From DATARH01 sp035550515 (GTDB lineage: Bacteria; Pseudomonadota; Alphaproteobacteria; ATCC43930; CGMCC-115725): 64,000 nucleotides of DNA. The stretch spans positions 47,385 to 111,384 of the forward strand of contig DASZOZ010000069.1 of the NCBI GenBank assembly GCA_035550515.1, in the 5' to 3' direction. Made by a program: the position numbers and the translations under genes. The notes under the pieces were generated by a model. That model was not told the origin of the DNA. It did not search any database and worked only from the letters and a program-made list of their open reading frames with translations. This document shows positions 44,919 to 51,546 of the stretch, piece by piece (positions within the stretch are counted from its first letter, which is position 1; every line of letters begins with the position of its first letter).

Positions 44919-45553
44919 AGCGCCGCCGCCATGGTCGCCGGGTCGGTCGCGGTCGGCGCCGGCCGCCGCGCAAAGCCGGACACCGGCGCCACGGCGCGGT
45001 ATTGCGACAGCAGCGTCTTGACGCCCTCGCCCATGTCCTTTTGCGAGAAGGTGACGGTCTCTCCGCTCATCAGCGCCTTCGAGACTTCACCGACCCGGGT
45101 TCGTTCGCGATAGCGCTGCGCCACCAGCTCGATGCAGGCTTGCGCGATGTCCGCCGGCACGGTCGCGTAGCCGGCGGTGTAGGTCACCGCCACATTCTGC
45201 GCGCGCCGGGTGAAGACAAAACCCCGCAACGCCAGCTCGGTCGGGGTAAAGACATAGCCCGCGCCAAACCCGCCATCCGCCGGCGCGGGCGGGATCGCCA
45301 GCCCGTCGATCGACAGCGACAGCACCGCGGTCACCGGAACGTTGGCAAAAGCCAGGCGCTGCCCCCCATTGCCGTCCCGCATTTCGACCCAATCGGCCGA
45401 CAGGATCTGCCGGTCGAGCCAGCTCTCGATAAACCGGCTGGCCGCCGTGATCAGCCGTTCCAACAGCGCATCGTCGGTCGCCGGAAACGGGTTCTGCCCC
45501 GTCTGCAACCACGCCGTCACATCCGCCAGCGTCGTCAAATCACCAGAAGGCAT
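44915..45553 (-). CDS. Phage head-tail connector (gp6-like)
   Basis: This 212-residue protein begins with LTTLADVTAWLQTGQNPFPA and DALLERLITAASRFIESWLD, the helical start of gp6-like adaptor proteins that attach below the portal. The C-terminal ACIELVAQRYRERTRVGEVS segment is typical. It follows the capsid gene by 49 bases. Confidence 0.85.
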   Translation of the reverse strand: MPSGDLTTLADVTAWLQTGQNPFPATDDALLERLITAASRFIESWLDRQILSADWVEMRDGNGGQRLAFANVPVTAVLSLSIDGLAIPPAPADGGFGAGYVFTPTELALRGFVFTRRAQNVAVTYTAGYATVPADIAQACIELVAQRYRERTRVGEVSKALMSGETVTFSQKDMGEGVKTLLSQYRAVAPVSGFARRPAPTATDPATMAAAL

Positions 45554-45602
45554 TGGCTCTCTCCGCGCATCCTCTGCGACCCTCGCGTTGAGGTGTCGTC
45601 TC

Positions 45603-47093
45603 TTACCCGTTGCCGATATTGGTGATCACCCCCATCGCGAACGGCGCGTACACCGCCAGCACCTCCTCGGCATAGACGCCGACCTGGCGCTGCCGCGTCA
45701 CCACCGGCCAGTCGATCTGGTAGTAGTCCTGCCGCGTTTTCACTTCGGCGACGTTCGGCACCTCGTTCGACTGGTACTGCACCGGCAGGTTCTCGGCCCA
45801 GCCGATGATCGTGCCCGGCGGCACCTTCGGGTGGATGCGGATTGGGATGCGCAGCCCGCCGTTCAGCGCGAACGGGTTGAAATAGAACGAGACGGCGCCG
45901 GCCGCGGCCAGGTCATAAGGGTTGCCGTCATCGCTTACATTGTAGTGCAGCAGCGGCGCGGAAGCGTTGGACAGCACCTTGATGGTGATGTTTTTCAACT
46001 CCTGCACGTTCACATACAGCACGGTCGGCGACAGCTGGTAGTTGTTCCACATCGCCTGGAACATCGTGTCGATCTCGACCACCGAGCCGCGCCCCGACGA
46101 GGTCAGCGGCGTGCCGGTGCCGGCGGTGCCGGTCGGCATCGTCGCGACATACGCGTTCGAGCCGCTCTTCACCGCGCTCGTCAGCAGCCCGTCATAGGCG
46201 TAGCTCGGATTGGCGGAGTTGTCGGCGCCGATCGCCGATTGCGGCTGCCCGGTGCCGGCGAGCGGCGCGGCGAACGCGGCGCTGTTGATCGCGGTGATGG
46301 CTTCGAGCCGCTCGGTGCCGGTCGCGCTGCCGACGTACCAGGCATAGGCCACCGCGCCGGCGATCGGCGTCACGCTGGCGAACAGCGTCTGGCCCAGCGT
46401 CACCGCCTGGCTCGCCTCGGCGCTGACATTGGACGAACCGCCGGCGAGCGTATAGGTCTTGCCGTCGGCGCCGGTGATGGTCTTGGTGGTGGCGACGCCG
46501 CCGGAAAGGCTCGAATTCTGGTAGCCTTCGAGCGTCAGCGCGACCACCTTCACGTAATACGTCGCCGCCGGCAGCGTCGCGCCGCTGCCCGACGCCGACA
46601 GCACCGGCGTCGCCGGCACGCCGAGCTGCAGCGAGGCGTTGCCGCCGAGGATCGCCATCTCCTCCTTCAGCATCATCTTCTGCAGCAGGCGAAAGGTCAT
46701 GCGCGCCTGGATGTCCTCGAAGTCGCGGGCCGCGTTGATCGCCTCGTAGGTCGCCGCGTCCTCCTCGCCGATCGTGACGTAGGTCGCCGATTTGCTGGCG
46801 GTGGTGTACGCCATCTGCGCCGAGCGCTGGCCCTCCGGCACCCAGCCCATCGCGTCGAAGCCCGAGCCGACCAGCGCCGTCACCTGCCGCCAGTTGGTCG
46901 CGGTGCCGGTGCCGCCGCCGACCCGCGGGATGACGTTGCGGAGCGGCGTCACGAACGGATAGAGGTTCTTCGCCGGCGCCTGCAGATCGAAGGCGACGAG
47001 GCCGGTACCGGTCGAGATCGTCTTGGCGATCTGGTCGCTGGGCGCACGCAGCGCGCCCTTGACCAGATCGAGCGTGTCTTGTGTCGGGTTCAT
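45603..47093 (-). CDS. Phage major capsid protein with Ig-like insertion
   Basis: This 496-residue HK97-fold capsid protein follows the protease and accessory cassette. Capsid-like segments include VTPLRNVIPRVGGGTGTATN, the long spine helix IQARMTFRLLQKMMLKEEMA and the terminal PVQYQSNEVPNVAEVKTRQD, with FAMGVITNI. Residues about 158-290 (ATPVLSASGSGATLPAATYY onward) read like a fibronectin/Ig-type domain inserted in the capsid, as in some siphophages. A GGAGGG site precedes the ATG; a terminator hairpin lies just 27 bases further upstream. Confidence 0.85.
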   Translation of the reverse strand: MNPTQDTLDLVKGALRAPSDQIAKTISTGTGLVAFDLQAPAKNLYPFVTPLRNVIPRVGGGTGTATNWRQVTALVGSGFDAMGWVPEGQRSAQMAYTTASKSATYVTIGEEDAATYEAINAARDFEDIQARMTFRLLQKMMLKEEMAILGGNASLQLGVPATPVLSASGSGATLPAATYYVKVVALTLEGYQNSSLSGGVATTKTITGADGKTYTLAGGSSNVSAEASQAVTLGQTLFASVTPIAGAVAYAWYVGSATGTERLEAITAINSAAFAAPLAGTGQPQSAIGADNSANPSYAYDGLLTSAVKSGSNAYVATMPTGTAGTGTPLTSSGRGSVVEIDTMFQAMWNNYQLSPTVLYVNVQELKNITIKVLSNASAPLLHYNVSDDGNPYDLAAAGAVSFYFNPFALNGGLRIPIRIHPKVPPGTIIGWAENLPVQYQSNEVPNVAEVKTRQDYYQIDWPVVTRQRQVGVYAEEVLAVYAPFAMGVITNIGNG

Positions 47094-47120
47094 CTGTTCA
47101 TTTCCCTCCGCTCGGGCAAC

Positions 47121-47143
47121 AAAAAACCCGCCGAACGGCGGGC
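47121..47143 (-). terminator. Rho-independent terminator before the capsid gene
   Basis: Minus strand: CCCGCC-gttc-GGCGGG followed by TTTTTT. It lies after the DUF6883-like gene (stop 47180) and leaves 27 bases to the capsid ATG (47093), a space that also contains the ribosome-binding site. A separate promoter does not fit between. Confidence 0.85.
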
Positions 47144-47179
47144 TGGGTCGGACATGGACGGGTGCGGACAGAGCCGCCG

Positions 47180-47530
47180 TTAATCCCTATGGGGATACGG
47201 ATAAGCCGTAACGAACCTGGGGCCGGGATCGGGCGGTTCGATAATCCAAATCGAGACGATGCAAGGACTGCGGCCGTCAGGCGTCGCGATCGAACACCGA
47301 ACCTCGTATTTTTCACCGAATGGCGTTGTCGCGCTGACGGCGACGGCATTCGCCCGCGGGTGATCGAGCAATGCCTTCTTCAATTCCATCCAATCGGCGG
47401 CCGAGAAGCCATGGGCTTGAAAGAACTTCGCCTTTCCGGCCGCCTGATCGGAATGAGCCGGATCGAGCAGATATCCGGTGATCTTGGCATCGGCAACGAC
47501 AGCGGTCGCGACGCCGGGCAGTTGCGTCAT
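47180..47530 (-). CDS. DUF6883-like protein, accessory cassette
   Basis: This 116-residue protein shows the DUF6883 pattern: KITGYLLDPAHSDQAAGKAK, FFQAHGFSAADWMELKKALL, TPFGEKYEVRCSIATPDGRS and a final VSIWIIEPPDPGPRFVTAYP. This family commonly sits beside DUF4926 genes, and here that partner is immediately upstream with an ATGA overlap. Such pairs look like small toxin-antitoxin-type or immunity cassettes, but the function is unproved. It lies between head genes of the phage block and is followed by a strong terminator. Confidence 0.78.
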   Translation of the reverse strand: MTQLPGVATAVVADAKITGYLLDPAHSDQAAGKAKFFQAHGFSAADWMELKKALLDHPRANAVAVSATTPFGEKYEVRCSIATPDGRSPCIVSIWIIEPPDPGPRFVTAYPYPHRD

Positions 47531-47766
47531 ACGGGGCGAATGTCGTCGCGATCGACGGTCATGACGCAGTGGAATGGCTCTTCGAATTCCACTTCGTAGC
47601 CGGCTCCGCCGCGATAGGCATGCACGACCGCGCCCTTTGCTCCCTCGGGTAGAACTTTTCCGTCGCACACGCGAGAATGGCGGAGAGCCACGATGCTCAA
47701 TTCCGGGATGAACTTGATCTGCCGCGCGTGCATCAGCAATCTCCGAGCCGTCGCCAAAGGTAACAC
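47527..47766 (-). CDS. DUF4926-like protein, accessory cassette
   Basis: This 79-residue beta-rich protein fits the DUF4926 family: FIPELSIVALRHSRVCDG, then LPEGAKGAVVHAYRGGAGYE and VEFEEPFHCVMTVDRDDIRP. An internal ATG at 47733 (MHARQIKF) may be the true start. It is coupled by a four-base overlap with the DUF6883-like gene. The pair interrupts the protease-capsid order of the phage head genes and behaves like a transferable accessory unit. The role of either protein is not established. Confidence 0.75.
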   Translation of the reverse strand: MLPLATARRLLMHARQIKFIPELSIVALRHSRVCDGKVLPEGAKGAVVHAYRGGAGYEVEFEEPFHCVMTVDRDDIRPV

Positions 47767-47817
47767 TTAAACGCGCAGCGGAAATCCCTCATTGGTCAAT
47801 CAGCCCACGCCGACGGG

Positions 47818-48840
47818 TCAGCGAAACGGGCGGATCGGGTTGGCGTGCGCCGCCTTGATCAGCGCCAAGGTGCGTTCCTCGTCGCTCATCCGGGCGAGCG
47901 CGGCGGCCACGTCTTCGGGCGAGACCGCCGCGTAGCCCCCGTCGTCGCGCTTCGAAACCGCCGTCGCCGGCCGCGCGACGGTCTGCGGCGGCAGCGGCGC
48001 CGCCAGCAGCGCGGCGACGGACCGCTCCAGCTCCTCGAGACGCGGCACGATCGCGGCGGCCACCGCCTTCATCAAGTCCTCGCCGCGCGCCGCCTTGCCG
48101 TTCTCCGCGTGCCCGGGATCATCGACAAACCCGCCGCACCGCGCGCCGGCACGACACAGCGCGTCGTGCGCCGCCTGGACGTCCTGCCGCGATGCCTTGG
48201 CGGCGGGCGGCCCGGCCGGATCGATCGTCGCCTGCCACGCGGCGATAATGCGCGCCTTGATCCTGTCGACCTCATCGGCCGTGTATCGCGCGGCGTCGCC
48301 GGGCATGTGGATAAAGGCCCAGGCGGCGCGGATATGCGGTTCGTCGTCGAGCGGATAGCGTTTCTCGCCGTCGGCCTGATAGCCGGGATCGGCAAAGTCC
48401 GCGGCGTCGGCGCCGCTGCCCTCGGCCTTCCAGCAATCGAACACCGCCTCGGGGTTGGCCGGCCGGTCGACCAGGCTGATCTCGGTCAGCGTCAGCCCGG
48501 TGATGACGTTGCGGTCGCGCGGGTCCCGCGCCCGCACCTTGCCGCCCACCGAAAACCCCTTGTAGACGCCGCTTGTCACCTTGTCCCAGGCGCGCGGATC
48601 GACGATGCGGGCGCTGACATAGAGCCCCCTGTCGTCGACCCCCGCCTCCTCGGCGACGCCGACCGCCGACATCTGGTGCATCTCGCGGATATTGGCGAAC
48701 TTCATATAGTCGTCGAGCGCTTCGGCCAGCGCGTCGCGGGTGATGGTCTCGCCCTGGTCGTCCTCGGCGTCGGTCGAGGCATAGCCCCAGACCATCCGCG
48801 CCTCGGCGTCGACCTTGGCGATCGGAGCATAAAAGCGCAT
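47818..48840 (-). CDS. HK97-family prohead protease with DUF6582-like domain
   Basis: This 340-residue protein, MRFYAPIAKVDAEARMVWGY..., is a phage prohead protease (XkdF-like). REMHQMSAVGVAEEAG and VTSGVYKGFSVGGKVRAR carry the catalytic His and Ser region, and LTEISLVDRPANPEA is diagnostic. A second module from about residue 185 (YPLDDEPHIRAAWAFIHMPG) is DUF6582-like. The C-terminal coiled-coil part may act as a scaffold. It precedes the capsid gene as expected, with the DUF4926/DUF6883 cassette between them. Confidence 0.82.
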   Translation of the reverse strand: MRFYAPIAKVDAEARMVWGYASTDAEDDQGETITRDALAEALDDYMKFANIREMHQMSAVGVAEEAGVDDRGLYVSARIVDPRAWDKVTSGVYKGFSVGGKVRARDPRDRNVITGLTLTEISLVDRPANPEAVFDCWKAEGSGADAADFADPGYQADGEKRYPLDDEPHIRAAWAFIHMPGDAARYTADEVDRIKARIIAAWQATIDPAGPPAAKASRQDVQAAHDALCRAGARCGGFVDDPGHAENGKAARGEDLMKAVAAAIVPRLEELERSVAALLAAPLPPQTVARPATAVSKRDDGGYAAVSPEDVAAALARMSDEERTLALIKAAHANPIRPFR

Positions 48841-48949
48841 GCGGCTCACCGTGTTGTTGAAATGGATAACGCGCGCCTTTCCGGGGAAGCCGGAACCCAC
48901 GCGTCCACCGAAAACCTATTCCTCTGTAAGCTTGAGCTGCTCGCGGCTG

Positions 48950-49339
48950 TCAGATCAGATGGGTCGCGACGTGCGCGTCAACGAAGCGGTTCGCGCGGCT
49001 TTGATCGGGAGTCAGCCGTCTCTGCTCGAGCGTCGGCTCGACGCCCTGGTGCCACAGCTCAGTATTGACCCGATGCTTTTGGTCCATCGCGAGAAAAATT
49101 TGATGAATGTCTGGCGGGAACGGGGCGATACAATCAATCCGGCTCGGCGCGCCGGACGACTTGATCCCGGTGCGTCTGTTGAACAGAAGATCGTCCTGCG
49201 TGTGGATTCGTCGCGCATGGATCGTGTCTTCGTCGATGCGCGTCACCAGGCAAACCAGACTTGCGCCGTTCGGGCTCCGGGCGTGGAAGATGTCGCCGAC
49301 GGAAAGATTGCGTAGCGCGGTCTCGCGATCGCTCATCAA
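48950..49339 (-). CDS. Paralogue A of a tandem pair, unknown
   Basis: This 129-residue soluble protein has an N-terminal half (LSVGDIFHARSPNGASLVCL, then IHTQDDLLFNRRTG) that is nearly shared with the adjacent gene at 49406-49792, whereas the C-terminal halves differ. The beta-rich N-domain followed by a helical tail ending in ANRFVDAHVATHLI shows no known motif. Both lie between the portal and protease genes of the phage block, where related elements carry nothing or one small gene. Function unknown. Confidence 0.72.
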   Translation of the reverse strand: MMSDRETALRNLSVGDIFHARSPNGASLVCLVTRIDEDTIHARRIHTQDDLLFNRRTGIKSSGAPSRIDCIAPFPPDIHQIFLAMDQKHRVNTELWHQGVEPTLEQRRLTPDQSRANRFVDAHVATHLI

Positions 49340-49405
49340 GAGGCGCCTTTCATAGGCTCATGAAGAAACGCTGGTTACGGGCCTGCCCGTCGCGTGGCCA
49401 CGTTT

Positions 49406-49792
49406 TCAAATCGGATTGGCCGCGATGTGCTCGTGTAGAACGTGGTGCGCGCGCTTCTCGTCAGCAGTGTATCGGGCCTCTCTTGGGTCCACCTCGATTC
49501 CCTGGCGGATCAGCGCATAGGCGGCTTGGTATCTTCGGTCCATCATCAGGAGGACGGCATAAATTTCCTGCGGTAGTGACACGACGCAGTCGATCCTGGT
49601 GTGGGCCTTGCCGACCTCCAAGCCGGTGTTTCGATCAAACCGCAAGTCGTCTTGTGTGTGGATTCGCCGAGCGGAGATTGTGCTTTCGTCAAGTGCCGTA
49701 ACCAGACACACCAAGCTTGCGCCATTAGGACTCTGGGCGTGAAAGAGGTCTCCGACGGACAGGCCTCGCAGAGCGGTTTGACGATCAGACAT
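49406..49792 (-). CDS. Paralogue B of a tandem pair, unknown
   Basis: This 128-residue protein is homologous to the neighbour at 48950-49339 (LSVGDLFHAQSPNGASLVCL, then ARRIHTQDDLRFDRNTG). The pair arose by tandem duplication and then diverged strongly in the C-terminal half (AYALIRQGIEVDPREARY here, TELWHQGVEPTLEQRRLT there). It starts 12 bases after the portal stop, so it is read with the portal gene. The AT content is somewhat higher than in the phage core genes. Function unknown. Confidence 0.72.
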   Translation of the reverse strand: MSDRQTALRGLSVGDLFHAQSPNGASLVCLVTALDESTISARRIHTQDDLRFDRNTGLEVGKAHTRIDCVVSLPQEIYAVLLMMDRRYQAAYALIRQGIEVDPREARYTADEKRAHHVLHEHIAANPI

Positions 49793-49804
49793 GGCTCGCG
49801 CTCA

Positions 49805-51445
49805 TCATTCTTTGATCAACGAGTCGCGCAGAGCTCTTGTCTGCTCAGTATGCGACTCGTCTTCAAGGCCCATGGACTTTACAGCGCAGTCCCTACAGAG
49901 GTTGCGCCCGAAGATACGATAAATCGCCGTGGTGCCATAGCTGCCACCGCTTTCACAGCCGCCGTACGGCAAGCCCTCGCATTTGAGGTCGCCCGGGGCC
50001 GCGACATCGAATTCGTCCCCTTCATCACCATCCTTACGCAGCGCCGAGTCGTGGAGGCGATTTTCCTTGTTCCGGCAAGAGCAAATGCCTGCGTCGCAAC
50101 GCGAGCGCCGGATCTCGGGCAGGGCGTTCGCTGTGTGAACCGCCACCGCGCCCTCCGCGCCGTCAACCATCGGCACATCCCCGCCCGGTACCGGGTCGAG
50201 TCCCAACAGCGCGCGCGCCTCGTTCACCGCGTAGACGCCGTTGCGGACATAGGTGTCGATGATCTTCGCCTGCTCGGCGGGGTCGGCGGGGCGCAGATCG
50301 GCCCAGGCGAATTCGAGGTCGGGGTGACCCATGACGTGCTGGATCACATGATCGGCCAGCCGCTTGGTCCAGCCCATCAGCGGCGCCAGCCCCTCGTCCT
50401 GCGCCGCCTCCTGCGCGGTTTCGGCGGTCGCCCGGTTGACCTGCCGGCTGAACGCCGTCGCCGGCAGCGAGAAGGCGAAGCACACGATCCGCGCCAGCCA
50501 CTCGTCGAAATCGTCCTTATAGGGCGCCTCCTTGAACGCCTGGTACTTGGCGCCGGACGGTGCCCACATCAGCCGCGAGCGCGAGCCGGTATTGCCCGCC
50601 AGCACGCTGTCGAACCATTCCTGGAACTGGCTGATCTGCTCGACATTCCACCCGTCGGGGGCGTTGAGCAGGCCGGGCGGCACATTGCCCTCGGTGAAGT
50701 GCTGCAGCTGCATGACCTGGCGGCGCAGCGCGATGTTCACCGTCATCACGATCTGCTCGACCGGGCCAAAGCCGTAGGCTTTGTGCGGCCGCGGGTTGCG
50801 CGGCAGGTAAAGCAGCTCGTCGGCGCTCAACAGCTTCCACGGCCGCCCCTTGATGACCTGCTCGTAGGCCGGCGCCGGCGGACGCGGGCGGCGGCCGGTC
50901 TCGTCGACCAGCACCGTGATCGTGGTGCCGTCGACCACGTCGAGCCCGATCAGCGCGCCGCCGCGATTGCGCCGCAGCTCCAGCGCCGCGGCGTCGAGCA
51001 CCAGCACGTCTTCCAGCAGTTCGCGCAGCCAGGTGGCGAATGGCCGTTCGCCGTCCGGCCGGCGCCAGAACGCGTCCACCGCGGCGATGCGCGCCGCCGC
51101 GTCGCGCCGCGGGCCTCGGCCGCCGCGCGTCCGCACCGACCAGTCGAGCCGCTCGATCTGGTCCTTGCGCGTCTCGATCGCGAGCCGGGTGATGTCGTGC
51201 GCGTCGGCGAGCCGGCGCAGCTCCTCGAACGAGATCGCCTCGTACGACCGCGGCGTGTAGATCGTGTTGACGCCGACCGGGTAGTCCCACAGCCGCATTT
51301 GCTCCGGGTCGAGCGGCGCCAGCGGGTAGCCCGGCGAAAAAATGCCCTGGCCGGGCTGGTAGACATCGCGGAACCGCGTCTCCAGCCCCTGCCGCCCCCA
51401 AGTGAAGGAGGCCGTCAGCGATCTGCGCGTGCCACCTTCAGGCAT
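49805..51445 (-). CDS. Phage portal protein with Cys-rich C-terminal extension
   Basis: This 546-residue portal protein forms the DNA entry channel at the head vertex. Portal-like stretches include EGNVPPGLLNAPDGWNVEQI, FAFSLPATAFSRQVNRATAE and ALLGLDPVPGGDVPMV, after which such portals usually end. Here about 105 further residues follow, with Cys at CDAGICSCR, LKCEGLPYGGCES and LCRDCAV, a possible zinc-binding module, and a less GC-rich sequence. The extension may be a fused accessory gene. An AGGAG site precedes the ATG, and a terminator-like hairpin lies 27 bases upstream. Confidence 0.83.
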   Translation of the reverse strand: MPEGGTRRSLTASFTWGRQGLETRFRDVYQPGQGIFSPGYPLAPLDPEQMRLWDYPVGVNTIYTPRSYEAISFEELRRLADAHDITRLAIETRKDQIERLDWSVRTRGGRGPRRDAAARIAAVDAFWRRPDGERPFATWLRELLEDVLVLDAAALELRRNRGGALIGLDVVDGTTITVLVDETGRRPRPPAPAYEQVIKGRPWKLLSADELLYLPRNPRPHKAYGFGPVEQIVMTVNIALRRQVMQLQHFTEGNVPPGLLNAPDGWNVEQISQFQEWFDSVLAGNTGSRSRLMWAPSGAKYQAFKEAPYKDDFDEWLARIVCFAFSLPATAFSRQVNRATAETAQEAAQDEGLAPLMGWTKRLADHVIQHVMGHPDLEFAWADLRPADPAEQAKIIDTYVRNGVYAVNEARALLGLDPVPGGDVPMVDGAEGAVAVHTANALPEIRRSRCDAGICSCRNKENRLHDSALRKDGDEGDEFDVAAPGDLKCEGLPYGGCESGGSYGTTAIYRIFGRNLCRDCAVKSMGLEDESHTEQTRALRDSLIKE

Positions 51446-51471
51446 GCCGTCAAACTCCTGTGGGACATGTC

Positions 51472-51495
51472 AAAAGCGCGCCGAAGGCGCAAAAA
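51472..51495 (-). terminator. Terminator-like hairpin before the portal gene
   Basis: Minus strand: GCGCC-ttc-GGCGC followed by GCTTTT. It is weaker than the capsid and holin hairpins. It lies after the tailspike stop (51547) and 27 bases before the portal ATG. Confidence 0.55.
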
Positions 51496-51546
51496 GACCT
51501 CTGCGCTGAAGTGTCGATCAGCCGCTTCGCGATGCCGCTAAGCTCG

